From Testudinibacter aquarius (GTDB lineage: Bacteria > Pseudomonadota > Gammaproteobacteria > Enterobacterales > Pasteurellaceae), in the NCBI RefSeq assembly GCF_004342725.1, contig NZ_SMCP01000001.1, forward strand, positions 186,001-250,000: DNA of 64,000 nt, given 5' to 3'. Of the stretch, positions 27,287 through 35,929 are shown piece by piece. The stretch's first letter is position 1. Each line of letters starts with the position of its first letter. The notes beneath the pieces were generated by a model that was not told the origin of the DNA, ran no database searches, and worked only from the letters and a program-made list of their open reading frames with translations. A program made the translations under genes and the position numbers.

Positions 27287-27670
27287 ATGATTAAAGGTAT
27301 TCAAATTACTCAAGCGGCTAACGACGCATTGTTAAACTCTTTCTGGTTGCTGGACAATGACAAAGGCGAAGCTCGTTGTTTATGTGCCAAAGGCGATTTT
27401 GCTGAAGATCAAGTAGTTGCGATCAACGAATTAGGTCAAATCGAATATCGCGAACTGCCGGTTGACGTAGCCCCAACAGTCAAAGTGGAAGGCGGTCAGC
27501 ATTTAAACGTCAACGTATTACGCCGTGAAACGTTGGAAGATGCAGTCAACAATCCTGAAAAATATCCGCAATTGACCATTCGTGTTTCTGGTTATGCAGT
27601 GCGTTTCAACTCGCTGACACAAGAACAACAACGCGACGTTATCGCACGTACTTTCACTGAAAGTTTGTAA
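27287..27670 (+). CDS. grcA: Autonomous glycyl radical cofactor GrcA
   Basis: 127 residues. The C-terminal 60 residues closely match the C-terminus of the PflB encoded at 50105 ([31 protein letters not shown] and DVI.RTFT are shared). The radical glycine is in RVSGYAVRF. GrcA replaces the damaged glycyl-radical domain of oxygen-cleaved pyruvate formate-lyase and is activated by PflA, also in the window. GGAG precedes the ATG. The clean terminator downstream makes it monocistronic. Confidence 0.96.
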   Translation: MIKGIQITQAANDALLNSFWLLDNDKGEARCLCAKGDFAEDQVVAINELGQIEYRELPVDVAPTVKVEGGQHLNVNVLRRETLEDAVNNPEKYPQLTIRVSGYAVRFNSLTQEQQRDVIARTFTESL

Positions 27671-27700
27671 TCCATTCGCTGAACTGACCGGTTATACATC

Positions 27701-27738
27701 AAACCGCCATTGGCAAAATTGTCAATGGCGGTTTTTTT
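27701..27738 (+). terminator. Terminator of grcA
   Basis: AACCGCCATTG and CAATGGCGGTT form an 11-bp stem around a short loop, followed by a T tract (TTTTTTT). It is 30 bases after the grcA stop. Confidence 0.92.
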
Positions 27739-27904
27739 GCTTCAATTTTAGGGTCTGTTGATCTTTATTTATATCGAAATATCCAAAATGAATGAATTTA
27801 ATTCATCAGTCTATACACCGTTTATGCTGTTCCAAATGACGATTATTTCTTATACTACGCATAGGGCGTAATATTTTATTTATTCATTTATTTAAGGAAA
27901 AAAT

Positions 27905-28966
27905 ATGACTTTTACTGTACGCGGCTTTGCCGCACTGGATACCCAAAGCGATTTAGTTCCTTTCAGTTTTGAACGTCGTGAGCCGCTGGCACAAGACGTT
28001 GAAATTGAAATTTTATATTGTGGCGTTTGCCATTCCGATTTGCATACCGCAAAAAACGATTGGGGCGGCACAGTTTACCCAGCAGTGCCCGGACATGAGA
28101 TCGTCGGGCGGGTAACTCGTGTCGGCAAAAACGTCAGCAAATTCCAAGTCGGTGACTTGGCAGCGGTCGGTTGTCTGGTCGACTCTTGCCGCAGCTGTTC
28201 CAGTTGTCAGCAAGATCTGGAACAATATTGCTTAAACGGCTTTACCGGCACCTATAACGATCCTGACAAGCATCTGGCAAACCAACGTACTTACGGCGGA
28301 TATTCAGAAAAAGTGGTGGTTGACGAACATTTTGTCTTGAAAGTACCGAGCCATTTGGATCTAGCCGCCACCGCACCGTTGTTGTGTGCCGGCATCACCA
28401 CTTGGTCGCCGTTGCGTCACTGGAATGTCGGCTCCGGCAGCAAAGTGGCAGTGGTCGGCTTGGGCGGATTGGGTCACATGGCAATTAAGTTGGCAAAAGG
28501 TCTGGGGGCGGAAGTCACGCTGTTTTCCCGCTCGCCGAATAAAAGCCAAGATGCACTGGATTTGGGCGCTGATCATGTGGTGATCTCCACCGACAAACAA
28601 CAAATGCAGGCGGTAAGAGGTGAATTTGACTTGATTATCGACACCGTACCTTATGTGCATGATATTAATCCGTATGTTGCTACTTTAAACATCAGTGGTA
28701 CACTGGTTCTGGTTGGCTATTTAGGTCCACTGGATCCGTTCTTGAACACCGTACCGATGATTTTGGGCAGAAAATCGGTTGCCGGCTCCGTGATCGGCGG
28801 CATTGCCGAAACCCAAGAGATGCTGGATTTCTGTGGAAAACATAATATTGTTTCCGATATTGAGCTGATCAAAATGCAAGATATCAACACCGCCTATCAA
28901 CGTATGCTGAAAAGCGATGTCAAATACCGTTTTGTGATTGATATGGCATCATTAAAAAACGGGTAG
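27905..28966 (+). CDS. Zinc-dependent alcohol dehydrogenase (YahK/CAD type)
   Basis: 353 residues of the medium-chain dehydrogenase family. The catalytic zinc site is CGVCHSDLH near 38 and GHE near 61; structural zinc cysteines are in CRSCSSCQQDLEQYC near 97-111. The Rossmann motif GLGGLGHMAIKLAKGLGA starts near 184, followed by FSRSPNK at the cofactor-discriminating strand end, which suggests NADPH preference. Close relatives reduce a wide range of aldehydes. It has its own ribosome site (AAGGAAAA) and stands alone between the grcA terminator and a repeat-rich spacer. Confidence 0.88.
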   Translation: MTFTVRGFAALDTQSDLVPFSFERREPLAQDVEIEILYCGVCHSDLHTAKNDWGGTVYPAVPGHEIVGRVTRVGKNVSKFQVGDLAAVGCLVDSCRSCSSCQQDLEQYCLNGFTGTYNDPDKHLANQRTYGGYSEKVVVDEHFVLKVPSHLDLAATAPLLCAGITTWSPLRHWNVGSGSKVAVVGLGGLGHMAIKLAKGLGAEVTLFSRSPNKSQDALDLGADHVVISTDKQQMQAVRGEFDLIIDTVPYVHDINPYVATLNISGTLVLVGYLGPLDPFLNTVPMILGRKSVAGSVIGGIAETQEMLDFCGKHNIVSDIELIKMQDINTAYQRMLKSDVKYRFVIDMASLKNG

Positions 28967-29050
28967 CTTCGTTAAAATTTGAGTTATACCTTGTATAAAA
29001 AATCAAATCGTTGATAATAAATTCCAGTCTAGACTACTTTTTTAAGCAGC

Positions 29051-29185
29051 TAGACTGCTGACAAAGATTAACATACAGGTGGTATTATAAAAGTAAGGGC
29101 GGATTGTATATCCGCCTTAGACTGCTGACAAAGGTTAAAATACACGATTAATATTGTAAAAGTAGGGGCGGATTATATATCCGCT
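29051..29185 (+). repeat. Tandem direct repeat of about 67 bp, each copy ending in a hairpin
   Basis: Unit 1 (29051-29117) and unit 2 (29118-29185) both begin TAGACTGCTGACAAAG and end with a GGCGGAT...TATCCGC hairpin preceded by AAAAGTA. The two copies differ at scattered positions in the middle. No open frame spans them. They lie in the 447-base gap between the alcohol dehydrogenase and the alx-like gene. Confidence 0.85.
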
Positions 29186-29244
29186 CGAACCGCACTTTAC
29201 ACTTTTCCTTTATTAATTAAGTGCTTATGCCGCACTTCGCAAAC

Positions 29245-29358
29245 GGGCGGATGCAATCCGCCCCTACTTTGCCTCATCAAATATCTTTGTCAATAATCTG
29301 GGGCGGATTGTATATCCGCCTCTACTTTGCCTTATCAAATATTTTGTCGATAAACCGG
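29245..29358 (+). repeat. Second pair of hairpin repeats before the alx-like gene
   Basis: Two further GGGCGGAT...ATCCGCC hairpins (29245-29266 and 29301-29321) are each followed by about 38 bases of similar sequence beginning TACTTTGCC and containing TATCAAATAT or TCATCAAATAT. With the tandem units at 29051, four members of one hairpin family occupy this spacer. I looked for a manganese (yybP-ykoY) riboswitch here, as E. coli alx has one, and could not recognise it. Confidence 0.8.
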
Positions 29359-29413
29359 CTGCTTTTTTAAGCAGTCTTTTTGATCCGTGCTTATTTTGTG
29401 GAGTATGATTTTT

Positions 29414-30388
29414 ATGGCGAATCCCGCGTTACCTGACATCGGCAGCCCGATGTTTTATGGGATATTTTCGGTTGTGGTAGTCATTATGTTGGCGATTGAT
29501 CTGTTGAGCTTGAAAAAAAGCGGAGTACACAAAGTCAGCGTCAAAGAGGCGATGTGGTGGAGCGTGGTTTGGGTCACGGTCTCCTGCTTATTTGCTCTGT
29601 GGCTGTATTTCGAACTGGCTGGCAACCCAATTTACGGCAAGAAATTCGCCGCAGAAAAAGTGATGGAGTTTCTGACCGGATACGTATTGGAAAAATCCTT
29701 ATCGGTGGATAATCTATTTGTCTTCTTAATGATTTTCAGCTATTTCAAAGTACCACCACAATATCAGCACAAAGTGTTGTTATACGGCGTGCTCGGCGCC
29801 ATCATCATGCGTACAGTGATGATTGGCATAGGTGCCATTCTGATTCGTGAATACGAATGGATTCTGTATATTTTCGGTGCTTTCTTAATCTACAGCGGAT
29901 TTAAAATCTTCACTGCAAAAGATGAAGGAGACGGTGAAGATCTGGCGAAAAATGCCTTACTCAACTGGTTACGTCGCCGCCTGCCGCTAAGCCAACATTT
30001 CAACGGCGAGAAATTCTTGACTATAGAGAACGGTAAACGCCTGTTCACTCCGCTGGTTTTGGTGCTTATTATGGTGGAATTAAGCGACGTCGTGTTTGCC
30101 GTAGACAGCATTCCGGCGGTATTTGCCGTCACCACCGATCCGTTTATCGTGCTGACCTCGAATATTTTCGCCATTCTTGGCTTGCGCGCAATGTACTTCG
30201 TATTGGCAGACATTGCCGATCGTTTTGTTTATCTCAAATACGGTTTGGCGGTGATTTTAATCTTTATCGGAGCAAAAATGCTGCTGGTGATGGCAGGGAT
30301 CCATATTCCTATCGCACTGTCGATGGCAATGGTATTCATGATTTTAATTGTGTCGATTTTAGCTTCGCTCAGAAAAAAAGTACTTTAA
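29414..30388 (+). CDS. alx: TerC/Alx-family membrane protein
   Basis: 324 residues from the ATG at 29414, chosen because TGGAG lies about 10 bases upstream; an in-frame ATG at 29387 would add nine residues. About nine membrane helices. TerC motifs: EKSLSVDNLFVFLMIFSYF near 96, LYGVLGAIIMRTVMI near 128 and ELSDVVFAVDSIPAVFAVTTDPFIV near 220, with the acidic intramembrane residues. E. coli Alx exports manganese and responds to alkaline pH. It converges with the peroxiredoxin gene across a shared terminator. Confidence 0.85.
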   Translation: MANPALPDIGSPMFYGIFSVVVVIMLAIDLLSLKKSGVHKVSVKEAMWWSVVWVTVSCLFALWLYFELAGNPIYGKKFAAEKVMEFLTGYVLEKSLSVDNLFVFLMIFSYFKVPPQYQHKVLLYGVLGAIIMRTVMIGIGAILIREYEWILYIFGAFLIYSGFKIFTAKDEGDGEDLAKNALLNWLRRRLPLSQHFNGEKFLTIENGKRLFTPLVLVLIMVELSDVVFAVDSIPAVFAVTTDPFIVLTSNIFAILGLRAMYFVLADIADRFVYLKYGLAVILIFIGAKMLLVMAGIHIPIALSMAMVFMILIVSILASLRKKVL

Positions 30389-30406
30389 ACCCCTTGTATA
30401 ACAAAA

Positions 30407-30435
30407 AACCCACTAATCTATAAAATTAGTGGGTT
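30407..30435. terminator. Bidirectional terminator between alx and the peroxiredoxin gene
   Basis: AACCCACTAAT (30407-30417) pairs perfectly with ATTAGTGGGTT (30425-30435). A run of A on the left gives a T tract for minus-strand transcripts; on the right the flank is only TCATCAT. It separates two convergent genes. Confidence 0.85.
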
Positions 30436-30450
30436 CATCATAGGGTCTGA

Positions 30451-31053
30451 TTACAGTGAATCTGCGTTTTTCTTCAAGTAGCTGGCAACACCTTCAGGGT
30501 TGTCTTTCATACCTTCTTTGCCTTTTTCCCACTGTGCAGGGCAAACCTCGCCGTGTTCTTCATGGAATTGCAGTGCATCGACCATACGCAACATTTCATC
30601 AATATTACGTCCCAATGGTAAATCATTAACCACTTGATGACGTACCACGCCGTGCTTGTCAATCAGGAAAGAAGCACGCAGTGCAACACCGGCTTCAGGG
30701 TGTTCGATGCCGTAAGCTTTCGAAATATCGTGTTTCACATCAGCCACCATCGCGTATTGCACTTCACCGATTCCGCCTTTTTCAGTCGAAGTCTTACGCC
30801 ACGCATTGTGGGTGAATTGTGAATCGATCGACACCCCAACGACTTCCACGCCACGCGCTTGAAACTCTTTGTAGCGGTGATCAAAGGCGATCAACTCTGA
30901 CGGACAAACGAAAGTAAAATCTAAAGGCCAGAAAAACACCACTGCCGGTTTGCCGGAAATGTGGCGTTTGAAGTTAAAATTATCGACGATTTCGCCGTTA
31001 CCTAAAACAGCAGAAGCAGTAAAATCAGGGGCTTGACGAGTAACTAAAACCAT
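30451..31053 (-). CDS. Two-cysteine peroxiredoxin (AhpC/Prx1 type)
   Basis: 200 residues. The peroxidatic cysteine is in LDFTFVCPSELIAF near 45-58 and the resolving cysteine in GEVCPAQWEKGKEGM near 170. The latter, with the extended C-terminal helix, marks a typical 2-Cys peroxiredoxin. It reduces hydrogen peroxide and alkyl hydroperoxides in the cytoplasm, using thioredoxin or an AhpF-like reductase; no ahpF is adjacent. The 280-base spacer to metC is AT-rich. Confidence 0.93.
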   Translation of the reverse strand: MVLVTRQAPDFTASAVLGNGEIVDNFNFKRHISGKPAVVFFWPLDFTFVCPSELIAFDHRYKEFQARGVEVVGVSIDSQFTHNAWRKTSTEKGGIGEVQYAMVADVKHDISKAYGIEHPEAGVALRASFLIDKHGVVRHQVVNDLPLGRNIDEMLRMVDALQFHEEHGEVCPAQWEKGKEGMKDNPEGVASYLKKNADSL

Positions 31054-31179
31054 AATTTCTCCTTAATGTATTGAATCAAATATTAATTTATATTCCATTT
31101 AGCCTAGCTTTTTAAAAAGTAATACTTTTGAGCTAATCCATTAGACTTTTTATAGTATAACGAAATAAAAAGTAAAAGT

Positions 31180-31195
31180 CGTGATCTATATCACA
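31180..31195. promoter_or_regulatory. CRP-like site between the peroxiredoxin gene and metC
   Basis: CGTGA-TCTATA-TCACA differs from the CRP consensus by one base. It sits 126 bases upstream of the peroxiredoxin ATG and 138 before metC, so which gene it serves is unclear. Confidence 0.55.
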
Positions 31196-31333
31196 CTATC
31201 ACTGCCATTGGTTAAAACTATCATAAGCAAAATTCTACTCGAACAGTTGCTTCCCTCGGTGATAACGACTATCTTATTTGTCAGAGAGTTATGAATAACC
31301 GCACTTTTCCCCGTCAAGCATACAAGGATTTTT

Positions 31334-32542
31334 ATGGCGAATTCTGATACGACCTTTAAAACGGCGACTCGACTGGTACACAGCGGCCGTCAAACCCGCT
31401 ATACCCAACATGGCGTTAATCCGGTGATCCAGCGTGCATCTTCCCTCATTTTTGACACCCTGAACGATAAAAAACAGGCGACGATCCAACGCGCTAACGG
31501 CAGCCTGTTTTATGGACGGCGCGGCACCTTGACCCATTTCGCCTTGCAAGACGCAATGTGCGATTTAGAAGGTGGTGCCGGTTGCTACCTCTTCCCTTGC
31601 GGTGCAGCGGCAGTGACCAACACTATTTTAGCGTTTGTAAAAAGCGGCGATCATCTGCTGATGAGTGGAGCAGTTTACGAACCCACACAGGATTTTTGCA
31701 ATCATGTGCTGAGCCGTTTAAATGTCGAAACCAGCTACTATGATCCGCTGATCGGTGCTGAAATCGCCGCATTGGTACGCCCAAATACTCGAGTACTATT
31801 TTTGGAATCACCAAGTTCGCTGACCATGGAGGTACCGGATATTTCAAGCATTGTGCGTGCCGTACGGGCGGTCAACCCTGAAATCGTGATTATGATTGAT
31901 AACACTTGGAGCGGCGGCTTGCTATTTAAAGCGTTGCAACAGGATATTGATATTTCAATCCAAGCCGGCACCAAATATCTGGTCGGACATTCCGATGCGA
32001 TGATCGGCACAGCGGTTGCCAATGCCCGTTGCTGGGATCAATTGCGCGAAAATGCTTATCTGATGGGGCAAATGGTTGATGCCGACACTGCTTATGTAAC
32101 GGCTCGCGGGTTACGTACACTAGGTATTCGTCTGCAACAACATCACAAAAGCAGTCTAAAAATTGCCGAATGGCTGGTACAACGGCAAGAGGTACATGCG
32201 GTGTTTCACCCGGCACTGCCGAGCTGTCCCGGTCATGCATTTTTTAAACGGGATTTCAGTGGCAGCAGCGGCTTGTTTTCGTTTGAATTAAAACAAAAAT
32301 TGAATCAACAGCAATTGGATGCTTTTTTTAACCATTTTCAATTGTTTACCATGGCATATTCATGGGGTGGCTTCGAATCGCTGATTCTGCATAACCAACC
32401 TGAAGAGATCGCTAAAATTCGTCCAAATATCAGCCGTAAACTGGAAGGAACCTTGATTCGGGTACATATCGGCTTGGAAGATTGCGATGATTTGATTGCT
32501 GATTTACAGGCTGGGTTTGAGCGAATTAATGCGCTGGCGTAA
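31334..32542 (+). CDS. metC: Cystathionine beta-lyase MetC
   Basis: 402 residues, PLP-dependent Cys/Met metabolism family. [23 protein letters not shown] near 54-76, [17 protein letters not shown] near 88-104 and the PLP-lysine region [18 protein letters not shown] near 207-224 are visible. It cleaves cystathionine to homocysteine, pyruvate and ammonia in methionine synthesis. An uptake sequence lies about 35 bases before the ATG, and AAGG is the ribosome site. A 9-bp uptake-type hairpin follows at 32555-32583. Confidence 0.93.
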   Translation: MANSDTTFKTATRLVHSGRQTRYTQHGVNPVIQRASSLIFDTLNDKKQATIQRANGSLFYGRRGTLTHFALQDAMCDLEGGAGCYLFPCGAAAVTNTILAFVKSGDHLLMSGAVYEPTQDFCNHVLSRLNVETSYYDPLIGAEIAALVRPNTRVLFLESPSSLTMEVPDISSIVRAVRAVNPEIVIMIDNTWSGGLLFKALQQDIDISIQAGTKYLVGHSDAMIGTAVANARCWDQLRENAYLMGQMVDADTAYVTARGLRTLGIRLQQHHKSSLKIAEWLVQRQEVHAVFHPALPSCPGHAFFKRDFSGSSGLFSFELKQKLNQQQLDAFFNHFQLFTMAYSWGGFESLILHNQPEEIAKIRPNISRKLEGTLIRVHIGLEDCDDLIADLQAGFERINALA

Positions 32543-32554
32543 CAAAATCAGTCT

Positions 32555-32583
32555 GACCGCACTTTCCGCTACCCAGTGCGGTC
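32555..32583. terminator. Uptake-sequence hairpin after metC
   Basis: GACCGCACT (32555-32563) and AGTGCGGTC (32575-32583) form a 9-bp stem between two convergent genes. No strong T tract follows on either side, so termination is less certain than for the island terminator. Confidence 0.55.
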
Positions 32584-32595
32584 AAACAAGGCATT

Positions 32596-33708
32596 TTAGC
32601 GCATTTCCGCTTTTGTTTTATCACTGCTGAACACACTGGCGCTCAACGTTGATTTCAGGGTTGATAACAACTCTTGATGAATACTGCTCAAACGGGGTTT
32701 TTCATCGGCTTGAAATGCCAGTGGGCGACAAAACTCCATGGTTTTAATCCCCAAACGAGCTGTCAACAAGCCGACACCCAGTCCTTGTGCCGCACGGGCG
32801 GAGAGTTTTGCCATCAGGTCTTTTGACAGCCAATCCATACCAATGTCATGCACCAGTTCAGTAGCACCGGCAAATGCCATATTTAACAACACCAAGCGCA
32901 GCAGTCGAAGACGACTGAAATAGCCTAGCTCAATGCCATACAGTGCGGCAATTTTATTGATTAACGCCAAATTACGCCACGCCACAAAAAACAGATCAAC
33001 CACCGCCAACGGACTGATACCGACCACAATCGCCGCTTCTGCCGCAGCTTTGCTCACCAAACTGCGTGCTTGGCGATCCCGATCACTCAGCACATTTTGG
33101 CTGAACAGATAGCCCACCTCTTCGGCTGTGTGTACCTCACTGAGCTGTTTTTGCCATTGTTGCAAACGCAGATCATCTTTAGCCAGTTGCATATTCTCGG
33201 CAATCTGCAAACAGAGCCGTTGCGCCTGCTCTCCGCTTTGCTGCGCTGAGCCAACCGCACTTTGTTGATACAGCGGTTGATACAGCGCTCTACTCTGCTG
33301 TTGCAAACGGAGTAAGCGTTTTAATTTAAATAAACGTCTGAATTCATTCCCCAGCGCAACCACGCCTAAGATCACGGCTGAAAACGTGACGATGGCAAAG
33401 GCGAAGTGAATCCATTGATTCTGCTGCCAGCTGTCCAGCAACCACTGCACCGATTGCGCCACCACTGCAACTAAAAACAGCCCGACAGTCATCATCAGCG
33501 CAGTTTTCCACCAACGTGGCTGCGGCACTATGTTACGTTGAATTTGTTGCTCAAAGCGGGTTTCACTATCCAATCCGCTCAGATTGCTCTCGCTCTCGAC
33601 GTCGTCAAAAATCTCATCAGTGGCAAATTCTTTCTTCTGCTGCAAATTCGGTTGTTCAGACTGCATTTGTCCGTCTTCTATTAACGATTCAAAATATTTT
33701 TTGCTCAT
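32596..33708 (-). CDS. ycjF: YcjF/DUF697-type inner-membrane protein
   Basis: 370 residues. Two adjacent membrane helices (about residues 67-90 and 100-120) follow an acidic N-terminus. A C-terminal DUF697-like region contains SKAAAEAAIVVGISPLAVVDLFFVAWRNLALINKIAALYGIELGY. It is encoded 15 bases downstream of the YcjX GTPase gene, the arrangement of E. coli ycjX-ycjF in the phage-shock cluster. Its molecular role is unknown. An uptake sequence lies at about 33255. Confidence 0.88.
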   Translation of the reverse strand: MSKKYFESLIEDGQMQSEQPNLQQKKEFATDEIFDDVESESNLSGLDSETRFEQQIQRNIVPQPRWWKTALMMTVGLFLVAVVAQSVQWLLDSWQQNQWIHFAFAIVTFSAVILGVVALGNEFRRLFKLKRLLRLQQQSRALYQPLYQQSAVGSAQQSGEQAQRLCLQIAENMQLAKDDLRLQQWQKQLSEVHTAEEVGYLFSQNVLSDRDRQARSLVSKAAAEAAIVVGISPLAVVDLFFVAWRNLALINKIAALYGIELGYFSRLRLLRLVLLNMAFAGATELVHDIGMDWLSKDLMAKLSARAAQGLGVGLLTARLGIKTMEFCRPLAFQADEKPRLSSIHQELLSTLKSTLSASVFSSDKTKAEMR

Positions 33709-33723
33709 ATCAACAACCCCTAA

Positions 33724-35142
33724 TTAATCCAGTTTATCCGCCAATAGAAATTGCAACACTGTATCCATTCTCAAGTGCGGTATCCGTTCTGCTTCCAGTG
33801 GCAACGGCTCGAATTGGTCAAATTCAAAGCGATTTTGCTGCCAAAAATCGGCATTTGGCAAACGTGACGGCACACTGCCCGGAAATAGCGTCACCATCTG
33901 TTTATCTTTGCTACGAACCCCTTGCAACGCTTTTACCATCTGCCCGTTATCTTTCACTATCACCGGCTTAGTCGCCCGGATGGAGGCAATGGCAGTGTAA
34001 TCATTTTTCACACCAGCAAAATTAACGTGTTGCCCGCCCTCTTGCACCAATTGCCTCATCAAACTGATTAAGTTCGGCAGTTGATCGGCAGTGACATGAT
34101 CGGCTTTGCTGGCAACAAACAACAGCTTGTCAATCTGCGGCGCAAACAAGCGATGCAGCAAAGTGCGGTTGCCGTAGTGAAAATTACTGAACAGTTGCCG
34201 CAAGCTCTCTTTAGTTTCGTTAAACGCCTGCTGACTGTAATTCAGCGGTGTCAGGCAATCCGCCAAAATAATTTGGCGATCAAATTTGCTGAAATATTTT
34301 TGATAAAAGCGTTTGACGATTTTTTCGCGATAATATTCATAGCGTTTTTGCAGCAGTGCAAAATAGCTGTCATGGCCGCTCTTTTTTTCCAACTCTTGCC
34401 ATTGCTGCGGCGACAACTGGGTCAACGGGAAGAATTGCAGTGCCGGCGCACCTTGATATTCTCCCGGCAACACAAAATGTCCCGGTTGAATAAATTGCAG
34501 CCCTTGTGCTTTGCATGCGAACAGATAATCGGTATAACTTTTTGCCAACCGTGCCAACACGTCTTCGTCGGCTTTGGCGCTCAAATCCAACGTTTCCACT
34601 TGCTTCAGCCAGTCTTGCGCCAACTGTTGCCGTGCCCCAAAATCCAGTTTTTGCAAACTTTGTGACCACTGTTTAAACGAGGTTTCCAATAACGGTAAAT
34701 CGAGCAGCCATTCGCCCGGATAATCAAAAATATCCAGATACAACGTGCCTTCTTGCTTGAGATGACGCAACAAACCATCACTACGACGAAAACGAATCGC
34801 CAAACGGGTTTCGCCCACGCCGCGCGTCGAAGTCGGCCAAACGGGCGGCTGTTGTTTCAGGCAAGCCAAATTGGCTTCGTAATCAAAGCGCGGAATACTC
34901 CAGTTTTCTTGATCAACCCGCTTGACCGCCATAATTTGTTTGTTGCGGGCTGCCGCAAACAACGGCAAGTGGCTGTTGTCATACTGATCAAGGGTTAAAA
35001 GTTGGTTGACCAGACTGGTGATAAACGCAGTTTTTCCGCTCTGGCTCAAGCCGGTGACGGCAAGGCGCAAAGTGCGGTCAAAACCTCGGTTTACCCAGTC
35101 GTTCAATTCGCGTTTTACCGAATGTTGGATTGAAGCAAACAT
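33724..35142 (-). CDS. ycjX: YcjX family GTPase-like protein
   Basis: 472 residues. The P-loop LAVTGLSQSGKTAFITSL is at about residues 27-44 and a DxxG-like DIFDYPGEWLLDLPLL near 135. The DUF463/YcjX family carries a Ras-like nucleotide fold of unclear function and is co-regulated with phage-shock genes in E. coli. It is third of four genes running pspB-pspC-ycjX-ycjF. Three uptake sequences lie within it (about 33774, 34160 and 35070). Confidence 0.9.
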   Translation of the reverse strand: MFASIQHSVKRELNDWVNRGFDRTLRLAVTGLSQSGKTAFITSLVNQLLTLDQYDNSHLPLFAAARNKQIMAVKRVDQENWSIPRFDYEANLACLKQQPPVWPTSTRGVGETRLAIRFRRSDGLLRHLKQEGTLYLDIFDYPGEWLLDLPLLETSFKQWSQSLQKLDFGARQQLAQDWLKQVETLDLSAKADEDVLARLAKSYTDYLFACKAQGLQFIQPGHFVLPGEYQGAPALQFFPLTQLSPQQWQELEKKSGHDSYFALLQKRYEYYREKIVKRFYQKYFSKFDRQIILADCLTPLNYSQQAFNETKESLRQLFSNFHYGNRTLLHRLFAPQIDKLLFVASKADHVTADQLPNLISLMRQLVQEGGQHVNFAGVKNDYTAIASIRATKPVIVKDNGQMVKALQGVRSKDKQMVTLFPGSVPSRLPNADFWQQNRFEFDQFEPLPLEAERIPHLRMDTVLQFLLADKLD

Positions 35143-35169
35143 TAAATTAAACCTGTATTATCGTCATAG

Positions 35170-35544
35170 TTACGGCGTTGGGCGTTTAAAATCGCTCGAA
35201 CGGGTATAATTTTCCAGCTGCCCGATGCGGCGTGTCAACATGGTGAACTCCATCTCTAAATCCACCAATTTTTGATTGGCACTCGCCCCTGCCTGCCAAG
35301 TTTTCTCTTTTAATGGCGTTTGATCGAACAGCGATTGGTACGGATCTTGCTGATAGTAACTGTCAGGTACTTTGTCCAACACCAGCGCTGCGGCGACATA
35401 AGCAATCAACATCACAAAATAGCCGCCAAACAAAAACAGCAACACCGCAATCAGCCGCACCACCCACGTTTCCAAACCGCTGGCTTTCGCCAAACCGACA
35501 CACACGCCAGAAATGATACCTTGTTGTGGATAACGATAAATCAT
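35170..35544 (-). CDS. pspC: Phage shock protein C
   Basis: 124 residues. The N-terminal PspC domain reads YRYPQQGIISGVCVGLAKASGLETWVVRL, followed by one long hydrophobic segment (about residues 30-55) and a cytoplasmic C-terminal stretch with a short coiled region (LVDLEMEFTMLTRRIGQLE). PspC with PspB is the inner-membrane sensor that in enterics recruits PspA on secretin or membrane stress. It lies 18 bases after pspB. No pspA is encoded in the cluster. Confidence 0.92.
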   Translation of the reverse strand: MIYRYPQQGIISGVCVGLAKASGLETWVVRLIAVLLFLFGGYFVMLIAYVAAALVLDKVPDSYYQQDPYQSLFDQTPLKEKTWQAGASANQKLVDLEMEFTMLTRRIGQLENYTRSSDFKRPTP

Positions 35545-35562
35545 GATTATCTCCTCAGCAGG

Positions 35563-35805
35563 CTACTGCGACTTGCGCCAGTCCGGCTGCCGATAGTCCA
35601 GCAACGCTTCCAGTTGTTCAACCCGTTGACGCAATGCTTTCGCCTGTTCATTCAATTGTTGGATCTTAGCTTTATCTTCCATCGTTAGCCCCGCGCCGAT
35701 TTGCTGCTTGCTTTTGTAGTGCATATACAGCCAAAACGGCAACACCAACAGGCAGAAAATAAACGCAGAAATTGATAACATCACAATTGTCCAAAACATA
35801 AACAT
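35563..35805 (-). CDS. pspB: Phage shock protein B
   Basis: 80 residues. One N-terminal membrane segment (FWTIVMLSISAFIFCLLVLPFWLY split across residues 4-27) is followed by MHYKSKQQIGAGL and a coiled coil (KIQQLNEQAKALRQRVEQLEALLDYR), the PspB architecture. First gene of the minus-strand cluster, divergent from sapA across a 124-base spacer. In E. coli the pspF and pspA genes sit between sap and pspB; here both are missing. Confidence 0.92.
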   Translation of the reverse strand: MFMFWTIVMLSISAFIFCLLVLPFWLYMHYKSKQQIGAGLTMEDKAKIQQLNEQAKALRQRVEQLEALLDYRQPDWRKSQ

Positions 35806-35929
35806 TCTCCTTTGACAACCCGTTACAATATTAAATTATGCCTGACAATCAAATCGGCATAAAGAAAATAGCATTCTCCGACAAGATAAATTACAATTTA
35901 ACTCTATTTTATTAAGCCAGTATTAAGCC

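Noticed and set aside
29051-29358. CRISPR array or riboswitch
   Set aside because: Only two tandem copies per unit type, no uniform short spacers and no cas genes. The hairpins do not reproduce the yybP-ykoY fold that I would expect before alx.
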